A DNA stretch of 64,000 nucleotides from an uncultured Flavobacteriaceae bacterium (GCA_947494695.1 CANLWB010000017.1:50561-114560); one strand, 5' to 3'. Shown: positions 18,679 to 29,600, counted from the stretch's first letter. Notes: generated from the sequence alone by a model not told the origin. Program-made: numbers and translations.

Positions 18679-20193
18679 ATGATTACTATTATGAAAATTA
18701 AAAAGCGTGCGATTGTTTTTTTGAGGGGGCTATTATTATTAGCCATAATAAGCTCTTCGAGCTGTCTGTCTCAAATAAAAAGTGAAGGTAAAAACAAGCA
18801 TTTTAGTTTTGCAACAGATTCAACCAAAGCATCTCTAGATTTGGTAGAAACATTAATGGAAGAGCTCATGAAATTACCCGATACACCACCAGGAATGTCT
18901 GTAGCTGTTAGTTCTAATGACGAGATAATTTTCGCAGAGGGATATGGGTATTCAAATTTAAGTACTAAACAACGTGTTACTCCAAAAACCCAATTTAGAG
19001 CGGCTTCGGTATCTAAAATAATAACCGTTACAGCCTTGGCAAAATTAATGGAGGAAGACAAACTCAATGTAAACGGTTTTGTCCATGAATATCTACCAAA
19101 CTATCCTAAGAAAGCCCATCCTTTTACGATTAAACAATTATCAGGTCACTTATCCGGCACTCCGCATTATTCAAATAAAGATAAGGTAGAAGCACGTCAT
19201 TACCATAGTGTTGAGGAGGCTTTAGATGTTTTTTCGCATATTCCGCTATTGAGTAAGCCTGGTGATACCTATAGATATAGTACACACGCCTACACTTTAC
19301 TATCGAGAGTCATGGAAAAGGCATCAAATAAAAGTTTTCTTAATTTGTTGAAAGAAGATGTGTTAAAACCTTTGTCCATGCGTTCTACGGGGCCTCACGA
19401 GATTAATAATCCTACTAAAGATATGACGGCGCTATACAATGTTCATAGAGACGGTATCAATAAAAGACTTCATACAAAAATTATTTACCCCGAAAATCCC
19501 AGTTACAAGTGGGCTGGTGGTGGGCTAATTTCAACACCATCAGATTTGGTGAAAATGGCCAATTCATATATGAACGGTTTTATAAAAACTAAGGTTGTTG
19601 ATGCGATATTTGAAACACAAAGATTAAACTCTGGAGAAGCAACAGGAGTGGGCATTGGCTGGCGTCAAAATTGGGATATGGACAATCGGAGAATTTATGA
19701 ACACGCAGGAGCCATGGAAGGTACACGTACGGTGGTAAGTCTGTTTCCAGATCAAAAACTAGCTATTTCGGTTATGGGAAATGCTATGGCACTTTGGCGG
19801 ATAGAAGAAACCGCTCATATGCTCGCTTTACCCTTTTTAACTGTAGCAACACCTTTGGTGCAACCAAAAGGTATAGCTAAATTAAGTATTATGGCATTAA
19901 ATAGAGAAGGGAAGCAGGTTAAAAAGAATGGAACGCTTATATTAGATGGCGAACATGATCGTATTATTATAGATTCTGATACAGAAAACGAACAAGCATA
20001 TAAACTCATTTATATGCAAAGGGATAATACATATGCATTGATACATCCTCATGGCATATTATACACCGAAATTTCATTAGATAACGATGCTGTTTCAGGT
20101 AAAACGATGTATTATGCCAGTGCAAATGTGACCAAACCTTCAAAAGGGATCCCTTTTTTTCAATTTAATGGTATTTTAAAGAACGAAAACTAA
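18679..20193 (+). CDS. Beta-lactamase-family serine hydrolase, lipoprotein
   Basis: 504 residues. Lipoprotein-type signal ending SSSC (start at 18679; the ATG at 18691 gives the same signal). Class C beta-lactamase/D-aminopeptidase fold: S110-V-S-K113 (SxxK nucleophile and base), YST in DTYRYSTHAY as the YxN-like motif, and H342-A-G in place of KTG. A beta-sandwich-like C-terminal domain follows from about 400. The family hydrolyses beta-lactams, D-amino-acid peptides or esters. It is 6 bp upstream of the D-threonine-aldolase-like gene, which favours a D-amino-acid-peptide role over antibiotic resistance; that is inference. Under the MarR operators. Confidence 0.9.
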   Translation: MITIMKIKKRAIVFLRGLLLLAIISSSSCLSQIKSEGKNKHFSFATDSTKASLDLVETLMEELMKLPDTPPGMSVAVSSNDEIIFAEGYGYSNLSTKQRVTPKTQFRAASVSKIITVTALAKLMEEDKLNVNGFVHEYLPNYPKKAHPFTIKQLSGHLSGTPHYSNKDKVEARHYHSVEEALDVFSHIPLLSKPGDTYRYSTHAYTLLSRVMEKASNKSFLNLLKEDVLKPLSMRSTGPHEINNPTKDMTALYNVHRDGINKRLHTKIIYPENPSYKWAGGGLISTPSDLVKMANSYMNGFIKTKVVDAIFETQRLNSGEATGVGIGWRQNWDMDNRRIYEHAGAMEGTRTVVSLFPDQKLAISVMGNAMALWRIEETAHMLALPFLTVATPLVQPKGIAKLSIMALNREGKQVKKNGTLILDGEHDRIIIDSDTENEQAYKLIYMQRDNTYALIHPHGILYTEISLDNDAVSGKTMYYASANVTKPSKGIPFFQFNGILKNEN

Positions 20194-20199
20194 ATTGGT

Positions 20200-21309
20200 A
20201 TGAAAGCTTGGTATGATATTGAAGATATTGAAAGTATTGATTCACCTTCCATCGCATTATATGAGGAAAACCTAATGCATAATCTTCAGAAAATAATTTC
20301 TATGGTACATGGAAATACGTCTTTGATTATGCCACATATCAAAACAAGTAAAATGCCTAAGGTAATACGTGCTATGATGTCCTTAGGGATTAAAAACTTT
20401 AAATGTTCTACCATTGCCGAAGCTGAAATTGCAGCTGCCGAGGGAGCAGATGGTGTTTTGATAGCCCACCAATTAGTAGGTCCGAAAATTCAACGTTTTT
20501 GTAAATTATCTCAACATTTTCCTAATACGTCTTTTTCAACCATAGTGGACAACATAGATTCTATTAAAAAGCTGAATGAAGAAGCTGGCAAACTTCAATT
20601 GAACATAGGTATTTATGTTGACATTAATAGTGGGATGCATCGTTCTGGTATTGAACCGGGCATGGCGTTGGATAAACTCATAGCGTCCATTCCTTTGTAT
20701 GAAGGACTTAACTTTAAAGGTATACATGTATATGATGGGCATTTAAGAGATGCTAATTTTCAAAATAGAAACAGTAAGATAGAACATGAATTCGAGCCTG
20801 TTGAAATTTTGTTTGATACACTAAAACAGACTTATCCACATATCAAATTAATATGTGGCGGCACACCTTCATTCTCATCGCACGTACTTCAAGAACATCG
20901 AATTACCAGCCCTGGTACTTGTGTACTTTGGGATTGGGGGTATAGTGAAAAACTAAAAGAACAGGACTATAAATATGCTGCTTTATTAATATGTCGTGTT
21001 ATTTCAAAACCTAAAAAGGGGGTCATTACGATAGATTTGGGACATAAATCTGTAGCATCTGAAAACCCTATTCACCTTAGAGTTCGATTTCTAAATTTAA
21101 AAAACTACGAATTATTATCTCAAAGTGAGGAACATGGTGTTTTACAAGTAGAACATTGGGAACATATAGAAGTTGGTGATGTTCTCTATGGTATTCCCTA
21201 CCACATTTGCCCAACAGTAAATCTACATGATGATGTTTCCGTTATATCAAATGGGAAAATGGTAGGGCGATGGCATATTGAGGCACGAAAAAGAAAAATA
21301 ACCATTTAA
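20200..21309 (+). CDS. D-threonine aldolase-like PLP enzyme (alanine racemase N-terminal fold)
   Basis: 369 residues. Starts like D-TA/DSD1 family enzymes (SIDSPSIALYEENLMHNLQ); PHIKTSK holds the PLP lysine K48; VDINSGMHRSGI and LICGGTPSF are barrel motifs; the C-terminal domain has the metal-type HICPTVNLHDD motif of D-threonine aldolases and D-serine dehydratases. Family chemistry: cleavage or dehydration of D-beta-hydroxy amino acids. Cytoplasmic, 369 residues is the usual length. Follows the serine hydrolase by 6 bp. Confidence 0.92.
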   Translation: MKAWYDIEDIESIDSPSIALYEENLMHNLQKIISMVHGNTSLIMPHIKTSKMPKVIRAMMSLGIKNFKCSTIAEAEIAAAEGADGVLIAHQLVGPKIQRFCKLSQHFPNTSFSTIVDNIDSIKKLNEEAGKLQLNIGIYVDINSGMHRSGIEPGMALDKLIASIPLYEGLNFKGIHVYDGHLRDANFQNRNSKIEHEFEPVEILFDTLKQTYPHIKLICGGTPSFSSHVLQEHRITSPGTCVLWDWGYSEKLKEQDYKYAALLICRVISKPKKGVITIDLGHKSVASENPIHLRVRFLNLKNYELLSQSEEHGVLQVEHWEHIEVGDVLYGIPYHICPTVNLHDDVSVISNGKMVGRWHIEARKRKITI

Positions 21310-21643
21310 GAGCTTTAGGTAAGCCGCAAGCTTTACGATTAAAAAAGTTAACCTACCGCTAGTTGTTTATTTTATCCGATAATATATGGAGGTATTGTAA
21401 GGCTAAATCATGTTTTCGCGTGTTAAAGGTATAAGCTCAGCTATTGTATTGTAAGCGGGTAAGGAAGCATATTATCTGAAAAACCGAATCGTAGGATTAT
21501 TTGTGTTAAAGTGTTATTGTTTAGTTTTTATCCTGTTGCTTCTTATCGTTTTTAAGGTGAAAATGAGTTAATTGCTTCAGAATTAAGACTCATCTCTCTT
21601 TCTTAACCATTAAGAAAAACGATAACCACCATAAACCGCAATA
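21310..21643. other. Intergenic region before GH86 gene
   Basis: 334 bp, both flanking genes on the plus strand. I see no convincing promoter match, terminator hairpin or small gene. Confidence 0.35.
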
Positions 21644-23740
21644 ATGAAAAAGAACATCCTACTTTTAATTGGTAATTTGTTAACAACGGGCATACTATTA
21701 TCGCAATCAATAGATGTAACCGTTCATTTTAATCGCAAGCATTGGGTTGGACAGGTAGATACATTTCAAAGATCGAAATTTGTTACAATTCATTCTGCAA
21801 ACTACGAAGGTTTGAGTGCTGGACAACGGTCCTTAATGGATTATTTAATTAATGATCTGGAAGTTTATTATGGTAGAGAAACAGGAAGCCTTACAACGGT
21901 AGGAAATCAATATCCTAACTACGGAACGGGTATGAGTCAATTTAAGACCAACTACATTAATAACACCAATGCACATACTTTTGAGGGGTCGCAAAACTTA
22001 GTAGGGGCGGGCCAATATAACCTTTATGACATTTTTGTAACCGGAGCAGGAAACGATTATGCATTAGCCGGACAAAACTATGGTAAATTTATATGTGACT
22101 ATTTTCGGGATGCTTGTGGTACCGGAGGAACAAATGGTATGCCAAGACCAGAGTATATAGAACTGCTTAACGAACCTTTATGGGAGCAAATCGATAAATA
22201 CGTATTATGGTTAGGGGGTGGGCCAAGTCAGGTAGAGGAAGTAACCATTTTAAATCAAATTTTTCTTTTTCATAAAGAGGCGGCTAAAGAAATTCATAGC
22301 CAATTTCCAAATGCTAAAGTTGGTGGGTTTGCCGAAGCATTCCCCGATCCCGAGTCACGAGATTTCTTTAACTGGGATGCGCGTTGGAAAACGTTTATTG
22401 ATGACTGTGGTGCCGATATGGACTTTTTTTCATTTCACTTATATGACCTACACTGTTTGGGAGCTGATCAAAAATACCGCAGAGGCGGAAATTTGGAAGC
22501 TTTTATGGATTTGCTTTCCCATTATAGCTATTTAACTCTTGGTGAAGAAAAACCATTTTTGGTAACTGAATATGGCGGACGGGCACATTGTCTTGAAAAT
22601 ACAGGAACCAGATCACCTTATCATGACTGGTTGTTTACCAGCTCTATGAATTCTATAATGATGCAATTTATGGATCGTCCAGATTTGATGGAAAAAGCCA
22701 TACCTTTTATTATGGCTGTATGGACACCAGAATGGAACATTTTTAGACTTGATTTACCAAACAGTGATGTGTTTTCAGATTACATCAAGTTTTATGAACT
22801 ATGGCAGGGTGTAAATGGAACCAGGTTGGTTACTGAAACTTCAGATTTAGATCTTCAGGTGGATGCTTATACCAATGGTAACAAAACCTATCTGGTTTTA
22901 AACAATATAGATGAGAATGATGTTACGGTGAATGTTGAAGCGTTAGGGATTTTAGAAAGTGATATTACCAGTGCTACATCCAGACATTTTCACTATGACG
23001 ATCCCGATTTTAAGTTAGATACGACCAATTATGGTGGCGTTCCAGGGAATCTAACCATAGGCGGGTTGGGAACAATAATTCTGGTATATGATACCACAGC
23101 TACTCCGGAAATCGAATTTACATCTAGGGAAACAAGAAACTATGCGACTGAATACAAGAAAAGTATTCAAGCGAATACGCCCGTTAGCTTTAACGTAAAT
23201 AATTTGAATTTAGGTACGGGAGGTTCGGCAACATTAAGATTAGGTTTAGGTAGAGCCCATGGTTTGTCTTTACAACCAACAGTAACGATAAATGGTACGG
23301 GATTAACGGTGCCAACAGATTTTCGTGGTGATATTCAAACCGATAGAGATTCTTTTTTCGGAATGTTAGAGCTCGAAGTTCCCTATAATTTAATAACAGA
23401 AAATAATATCGTAACTATTCAATTTCCTGATCAAGGAGGCTTTGTTACAAGTGTCGTGCTAAGGTTATTTAATCTGGAGGCAGGAAACTTGAGTACACAA
23501 GACGTCTCAAATTTTGAAACCATAAGGGTATTTCCTAATCCGTCTAATAATAAGGTAATCATTAATACAGAAGACTTAAAAGGCGTTACATATGAAATTT
23601 ACACTTTAGAGGGTAAAACCATCACTAAAGGCACTCTGGTAGGACAGACTATTAATTTATCTGCGCTTAGTACAGGGATTTATATGTTAAAACTAATGAA
23701 GGATAATCAGGTGAGCATAAAACGAGTTGTAAAGCGTTAG
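21644..23740 (+). CDS. Secreted GH86 beta-agarase/porphyranase with T9SS sorting domain
   Basis: 698 residues. Signal peptide 1-20 (ends LLSQS). GH86 domain about 22-480 opening VTVHFNRKHWVGQVDTFQRS, typical of the family; candidate catalytic residues E177 in LLNEPLW (acid/base) and E309 in LVTEYGG (nucleophile). A beta-sandwich follows at about 490-615, then a T9SS tail (VFPNPSNN ... LSTGIYMLKL ... KRVVKR, about 625-698). GH86 enzymes cut agarose or porphyran endo-wise; which of the two is not decided by the visible residues. No SusC/SusD pair nearby. A decayed AraC regulator follows immediately. Confidence 0.93.
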   Translation: MKKNILLLIGNLLTTGILLSQSIDVTVHFNRKHWVGQVDTFQRSKFVTIHSANYEGLSAGQRSLMDYLINDLEVYYGRETGSLTTVGNQYPNYGTGMSQFKTNYINNTNAHTFEGSQNLVGAGQYNLYDIFVTGAGNDYALAGQNYGKFICDYFRDACGTGGTNGMPRPEYIELLNEPLWEQIDKYVLWLGGGPSQVEEVTILNQIFLFHKEAAKEIHSQFPNAKVGGFAEAFPDPESRDFFNWDARWKTFIDDCGADMDFFSFHLYDLHCLGADQKYRRGGNLEAFMDLLSHYSYLTLGEEKPFLVTEYGGRAHCLENTGTRSPYHDWLFTSSMNSIMMQFMDRPDLMEKAIPFIMAVWTPEWNIFRLDLPNSDVFSDYIKFYELWQGVNGTRLVTETSDLDLQVDAYTNGNKTYLVLNNIDENDVTVNVEALGILESDITSATSRHFHYDDPDFKLDTTNYGGVPGNLTIGGLGTIILVYDTTATPEIEFTSRETRNYATEYKKSIQANTPVSFNVNNLNLGTGGSATLRLGLGRAHGLSLQPTVTINGTGLTVPTDFRGDIQTDRDSFFGMLELEVPYNLITENNIVTIQFPDQGGFVTSVVLRLFNLEAGNLSTQDVSNFETIRVFPNPSNNKVIINTEDLKGVTYEIYTLEGKTITKGTLVGQTINLSALSTGIYMLKLMKDNQVSIKRVVKR

Positions 23741-23860
23741 TTGTTATCTAAAAGATTTGTTCTTCTAATGGGGCTCTGTTGCTTTTTGATACTTTTAAAG
23801 TTATTAAAACCCTATAAACCCCTCGCTATTGTTATAAAAACGGGAATATATAGTGTTATG

Positions 23861-24240
23861 ATGCAACTAAGAGCAAAAGCGTTTTTAGGTAAAACCACCG
23901 AGCAATTTTCATTAGAGGATTACGAAATTTCCATGGTGAAGTAAGCGGTTTCAGAAAACTGGCACACACGCGAAAAGTATCATCTTTCTTTAATTCTCCA
24001 AGGAGGGATTTAGAATCTCGAAAGGGAAGTGATATTGAAGTACATCCTGGACAAATTATGTTGTATGATAAAAATGAAAAGCATCGTAACAGGCATACAC
24101 TATTTCTGTCTGAAAACCTAAATATAGAAATTAGTGATTGCTTTTTTATGAAAAACAAACTTTCAACTTCAGATTTTGAAACTTCAGTTAGAGAAACAGT
24201 GAGATACCAAATTTTCTTTTCATGGCGTATAAAAGTTTAA
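23861..24240 (+). pseudogene. Decayed AraC-family regulator (sensor domain only)
   Basis: Joined across frames, the sequence reads as the cupin-like N-terminal half of AraC regulators: KTTEQFSLEDYEISMVK, an in-frame TAA at 23942-23944, then SENWHTREKYHLSLILQGG, a one-base deletion near 24008, then LESRKGSDIEVHPGQIMLYD and KHRNRHTLFLSENLNIEI. The AraC DNA-binding half is missing. A stop, a frameshift and a truncation together make this a dead gene. It directly follows GH86, so it may be the former regulator of that gene. Confidence 0.75.
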
Positions 24241-24247
24241 ATTAATC

Positions 24248-24284
24248 AAAAAAATATCAGAGGTGAAACCCTCAATATTTTTTA
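24248..24284 (+). terminator. Intrinsic terminator after GH86 / AraC remnant
   Basis: A-tract, a stem of roughly 14 bp with one mismatch around TGAAA, then a T-rich tract. It could serve both strands. Confidence 0.65.
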
Positions 24285-24346
24285 TTCTTCACACACCTGG
24301 AGAGATATTACCATTTAGAACTATAATATGTATGACTTCTATAATT

Positions 24347-24610
24347 TTATGTTTTTCTAAGGCTTGGTATCAACCGTTGACAATTTACTTGATTTCTAAT
24401 ATCAAGATCAGAGATTGATCTTTCAATGTCTCCCTTCACTTCATTTATATCATTCAATATATCCGATTTTTGAGATTCTGATTCAAATCTCCCTTTTTCA
24501 ACAATGGTTTCTAAAATCTGTAATGTCGCTATTAATTTATCTTCCATGATAACTTTATTGTTATTTTTTATTTTTTGAATTTCTTTTTTAATGCTCTCGT
24601 TTGAGAGCAT
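24347..24610 (-). CDS. Small coiled-coil hypothetical protein, uncertain start
   Basis: 87 residues from the ATG at 24610, highly charged and helical (NESIKKEIQKIKNNN ... SQKSDILNDINEVKGDIERS). The same frame continues upstream without a stop to about 24745 and there encodes a membrane helix (ITLAVLTAAIWFSIRALM) preceded by basic residues, which looks like part of the protein, but no ATG/GTG/TTG start is found there. A GGAGG precedes this extension. So either the true start is non-standard or was lost. No family recognised. Confidence 0.4.
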   Translation of the reverse strand: MLSNESIKKEIQKIKNNNKVIMEDKLIATLQILETIVEKGRFESESQKSDILNDINEVKGDIERSISDLDIRNQVNCQRLIPSLRKT

Positions 24611-25029
24611 TAAAGCTCTAATGCTAAACCATATCGCAGCAGTTAGTACTGCAAGGGTTATATGTTGATTAATATTTAAAATCTTTTTATGAGAGATTTT
24701 TTCTTTTATAACGGAAGAGGTGCTTCTAATTCCTCCTTTTTTTCGTTAAAAGGACATTAAAATTTTGAAAATCATCGACGATCTGCGCAGAATTTGGGGC
24801 CCAAAGGAAAATATTGACAGGATTTTTATATAAAAGCAGGTATACGGAAATATAAAACATGGGTTTGAGTATTGGGGGATTTTAGAATCTTACGAGAAAC
24901 TAACGAAAAGTTCGTGAAAAAAATAATGAGAATGTCCTCAACAATGTGAGGTGTAGAATGCAATTAGATAAAAAAAGACTATCCTTCAATATAGAAAGAT
25001 AGTCTTTTTATTATTTTAACTTATAAGGA
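24611..25029. other. Intergenic region with possible lost 5' end of small gene
   Basis: 419 bp. The first 135 bp may be the 5' part of the neighbouring small coiled-coil gene (see its entry); the far end carries the terminator at 24971-25009. Nothing else recognised. Confidence 0.4.
24971..25009 (-). terminator. Terminator downstream of lipoprotein gene
   Basis: AAAAAGACTATC and its exact complement around a 14-base loop, giving a T-tract on either strand. Lies about 20 bp after the stop of the minus-strand lipoprotein gene. Confidence 0.8.
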
Positions 25030-26250
25030 TTAGTCTAATTCAATATCCTTAAAAAGGTCTTCATAAGCATCAAAAACAGTTTCGAACTTATTCTCTAATT
25101 CTGTGAAAGAACCTTCTATATATGTATCGAAATCGCTGCTAGTACCATCTTCAAATAAGAATTTTACATTAACGATATCTTCTGTTACTTCAACTTCTTC
25201 CCATTGTTGTGTAGTTGCGTTATACTGATATGTTGTATACGTATCTTCATCTTTGTAAAATTGACTTTTAGCAACAGATTTGTTATTTACGCTTAACTCA
25301 GACATGATATTTTTATTTAATAAGGCTACCTGCTCATCTATTGACAAACTTGCATCAGAATTAAAACTATTGTCATTAGCAGTTATGGTAAGTTTTGCTT
25401 CTAAAAATTGAAGCGTTAAAGAAATATCATTTAAGATGTCTTCAACATCACCATCGTCATTATTAAAATTACCATTCGCAGTATAATTATATCCCATGAT
25501 AACATCTGCTCCAAGTTTAAACTCAAAAGATTGATTAATACTTGAGTTATTCGAGTTCGTGTAAGATGTTACAAAAGAAAATCCTCCAATAGTCGTGGTG
25601 TTATTAATTTGAGAAGGAATTAACTGGTCATTTTGAAACGCAGCCGTGTATTCTTGAGAAAACACGGTTATGTTATCAATGGTAAGGTTTGCTTTTACCA
25701 AAGTAGGAAGTTCTTCTTCACCTCCTACAAGCTCAGTTGTGAAATCTGTAAAACTAAAAACGGCTTTTTTTCCACCATTGTACTCTACATTATAAATAAT
25801 ATCGTCGCTATCTCCAGTTTTATCAAACTCCTCAGTTTGAGAATTCCATAAATAGATACCTTTTTTTTCGTTATAATCATCACTAAGTGGCATCTCAGAA
25901 ACAAGAGTTAAAGCTTGTTTTGCGTTAAATACGGCAAGGCCATTATTTGAAGCTTCTATAGAAGATACGTTGGAGATTGTATTTAGAGAGGTTTTCTTAA
26001 AATCATCTAACTTCGTTAGGTTATCGGTATTTACATATTCTGCTAATTCAACGATTTCATTTAAAGCATTATCGTTTTGAAAAGCGTCTATTTTGTCTAA
26101 TAATTCAAGACTGTTATCTTCTAATTGTTTTTTTCCTTCTTCAACACTTAAAGATCCTGAAATTTCATCACCTGATCCATTGTCGTCGCTCCCGCAAGAG
26201 AAATTGAGAGATAGGGCAGAGCATAAAGCTAAAACATAAATTTTTTTCAT
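25030..26250 (-). CDS. Lipoprotein of unknown function
   Basis: 406 residues, lipoprotein signal (ALSLNFSC, then GSDDNGSGDE acidic linker typical of surface-exposed Bacteroidota lipoproteins). The N-terminal 100 residues are helical; the middle has beta strands around YLWNSQTEEFDKTGDSDDI and DNITVFSQEYTAAF; the C-terminus is acidic and helical. No family recognised. Single-gene unit with its own terminator downstream. Confidence 0.8.
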   Translation of the reverse strand: MKKIYVLALCSALSLNFSCGSDDNGSGDEISGSLSVEEGKKQLEDNSLELLDKIDAFQNDNALNEIVELAEYVNTDNLTKLDDFKKTSLNTISNVSSIEASNNGLAVFNAKQALTLVSEMPLSDDYNEKKGIYLWNSQTEEFDKTGDSDDIIYNVEYNGGKKAVFSFTDFTTELVGGEEELPTLVKANLTIDNITVFSQEYTAAFQNDQLIPSQINNTTTIGGFSFVTSYTNSNNSSINQSFEFKLGADVIMGYNYTANGNFNNDDGDVEDILNDISLTLQFLEAKLTITANDNSFNSDASLSIDEQVALLNKNIMSELSVNNKSVAKSQFYKDEDTYTTYQYNATTQQWEEVEVTEDIVNVKFLFEDGTSSDFDTYIEGSFTELENKFETVFDAYEDLFKDIELD

Positions 26251-26604
26251 TGTTTGATTTGTTTAATTTTTCGTAAAAGTATATTTTTTTAGTTTACAAC
26301 AAAACAAAATCAACATTTATTGTGACTATTTTCGTTCAGTTGAAAATAGAGTTCGGATGAAGTGCATTTCAAACCAATACGAGTTCCCTTTTTAGTTGTT
26401 TTTTATAGAATTAATCTATCTATAATCCTATATTTTGAGACATTTTGATGTTACCTTTTAGAATATACCACCGTTGCTCTAGACAGTTACATAATTTAGT
26501 ATTGGCATAAAATAAACCAAAACAAGCCCGATCTTTAAGATCGGGCTTGTTTTTTTAAGACCTATTAATTACGCTATTTTTTCTAATAATTTGTTTTAAA
26601 AAGG
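26251..26604. other. Intergenic region with terminator
   Basis: 354 bp between two minus-strand genes. Contains the strong hairpin at 26522-26557; the rest is AT-rich with no gene. The promoter of the lipoprotein gene must be here but I could not pin it. Confidence 0.4.
26522..26557 (-). terminator. Strong terminator after CBM3-cytochrome gene
   Basis: Perfect stem ACAAGCCCGATCTT and its complement, flanked by A- and T-rich tracts. It lies about 48 bp beyond the stop of the 1906-residue gene and could act on both strands. Confidence 0.85.
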
Positions 26605-29600
26605 TTAATTACAAACTACAATTTTCTTAGATTTTACTCTTCCTTGAGCCGTATAATAGTATACGAGGTATATGCCTGGATTTAAATCAGATAGATCTGT
26701 GGTGGTTTTTTTAGAGTGATGCATAAACTTTTTCACTGTAAGACCACTTAAATCACTAATATAAATCGCTTTTTTTGTTACCGAATTGGTATGTGTTACT
26801 CTAAGTGTTTTATCTAAACACTCGTAGTTCATTTCTAATCCCGTTAATTCATTTTTATTGGCTGAAAGTACAGCGTTAGACATTGACGTTCCCGGCTCAA
26901 CACCCCATACCAGCGTTCCTTCCTTATACAGGGTTATTTTTAGATTAAGTCCTAATGATTTTTGCTCCTCTTTGTATGAGTAATCATTTAATTGGTCAAA
27001 AGGTCTATAACTTTCTAAATGAGAACGTGTTTGAATAACACCTGTTTTTGAATTTGGAGGTATGGTCCCAGAAGCGTCGGTAAAACTCAATTCTAAATAA
27101 CTTTGGGCTCCATTCTCGACAAAAGCACCCTCAACACCTTGAATTTGGGAATAATCAATGTTGAACTTCATGGCTTCCGATGAGTCTGGTGAGTACCAGT
27201 ATTTTAGAGTGAAGTTTTTTAATTCTTCAGCATCGTCGGATGCATTCTCTAATTGTAAAACCGGGTTCATAGATCCTCCCGATCGACTGGGAGAATTGTC
27301 GTAATAATGCACCTTGTACTTGGAATTAGCATGTTGACCGAAATCTTTTATTGCTGTTATTGATATTTCCGATTCATCTCCAAAGTTACTTCCCGAAGCA
27401 TCTAGTAGCACCAATTTAAGAGTGTGATCTCCTTCTTCCAATGTCACGGGGATTGGTGCTAAAGTGGTGTATGTTCCTTGAGAGATATTGTCAATAAAAA
27501 ACTCTACGGCACGACCAGCTTCCAACTCAAATTTTATTAATGAAAACTCCAGGTCGAAAGACGTATCAGTCAAGTCTCCGTTAGAGGGGTATTCGAAAAT
27601 AGCACTTGGGTTTTTGGGTAAGGGCTCGCTCGTAACATTTACAGTAATGGTTTCACCAAGAGGAGTAATAGATCCATCTGTTCTTTCCATTTGTAAAGTT
27701 AATTGATGTTCGCCATCAGGGAGGCTTGTTCCATCCGTAAATTCACCCTCAGATGTTATAAAACCTCTATCGTTACCATCGATTAAAAAACGTAACCTAT
27801 AGGAATTAGAGGGGATATCCCAACCAAGTGTAGTAAAATCTATATCTAGTGGTAAATTTATTAAATCGCCGTTCAAAGGTTTTTTAAAAAAAGTATCAGG
27901 CAAAGGAAGTATGGGGTCGGTTTCATTACCTCCGTATAAGGTCCATATAACTGCCGATTCGAATAGCTCCCAGCCTTCATCACTAATTAAGTGTACAAAT
28001 TGATCTCGTAAAGGAAACGCCAATCGCCTTGACAATACACCTGCATCACCAGATTCGTACCCGAAAATTATAGGTTTACCATCAGATTCAGCGAAAATTA
28101 AGGCTTCTTCTTCAGGAACTCCAAAAGGTAAGGTAAGGTCGAGATTATACAGATTAGTGCTGTTTCCAAGATTAGAAGATATTGGATGATCTGGTAGGTT
28201 TAAGGTGATTTCCCGAGTTGCATTTTGAGTGAAACCATAGCCTTCATTAAAGGGACCACTTACCATTCTAAGTTTTCCATACATAAACGGATCCCAGGTT
28301 ATTAAAGGGACTCTCGAAGCTTCGAGGTCATTTCCTAGTACACCAGGATCTACGCTAGAGGATATAAGCACGATATTAAATGGATTAGCAACACCAGGAC
28401 CAGTGGCATCGTCATCATTCATGAGTGTTGTTTCAAAGCCAATTTTTTGTTCCAAACGCGATTTAATTTGTAAGTCATCCGATGATAAATTGTCTTTGTC
28501 ACCAACCACAAACAATGCCTTAACCGTATTTTTAAATTTAAGGTTTACTTGAGGGGTAACCGAGGCCGTTTTATCATTGTTATAAAATACTTTTGCCCGT
28601 ATTTTATAGTCTTTCCAAATAATAGGTTGCCATATATCTTCAAAAGGTGCTGTTGTAACTTCAGAAAATAATTCATTATCTATAAAATATTGCACTTTGC
28701 TAATACCATCAATGTTGGTTTTTATAGATAATGGAATGTCTTGATCTTTAGAGACATGCGTATCGTTTGTAGGTGAGCTCATTTCTAGCTCCATGGTATT
28801 GGAAATACCCTGTTCATTACGATCAAGTTGAAGCAGGTAGGCTTCCAATTGGGAAATCTGTGTTGCGCTTAACTCAGATTGCGCATGAGCATTAGATCCA
28901 TTTCTTTTTGTAAATATGTCGGCTATGGTTTTTGCCGAGCCATCATGTAAATATGGTGCTGTATTCCATAAGCCTTTTAATGTAGGTACATCAATACCGA
29001 CTAACTCTTTTCGTAATCTTTGACCACTGGTATTCGTAATCGTACCTACATCGTGCATTCTACCAAGGGAACTATCTGTAAAGTCATTACCGCTATGACA
29101 CGATGCACATTGAAGTGTTTCAAATAAAGCTTTTCCATTACGAGCTTCAGTAGTTAAGCTTTCATTGTCGTCTCTAAATGGGCTGGTTTCATAGGCATCC
29201 AATGAATTGATATAAGCTGCTATAGCGTCCAAATCCACAGATTTACCAGCTTTCTTAATGCCGAGGGATAAAGCTCTGGTGCCTTCGTTAAAATCAGAAT
29301 CACTTAAGAATCCTTGTCCTTTAAAGTGTGCTCTAATATCGTTTTCGAAATCTTGAATCTCATCAAAATTGGCAGACCAATGCACATTTCCATGTCCTGT
29401 ACCTCGTCTTCCAACTAGAGAAATGGTATTTCTTAATCCTTCTCCGCGAGCCGTAAAATCCCAAACTCTTCCATCTTGCCCGCCATCCATATGGCAGGTG
29501 GCACAACTGGTATAACCATCGGTTCCCATTCTGAAATCTGAGGCATCATGAAAAATTTGCTTTCCTTTTAAAATTTCTGGACTGAGTTTTTCAGAAGACA

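Noticed and set aside
18679..20193. Antibiotic-resistance beta-lactamase
   Set aside because: Only fold-level motifs support it; linkage to a D-amino-acid enzyme and the lipoprotein signal fit D-peptide hydrolysis better.
23741..23944. A 67-residue gene after GH86 with a TTG start
   Set aside because: Only its last third matches an AraC sensor domain; the first 40 residues are spacer sequence read by chance.
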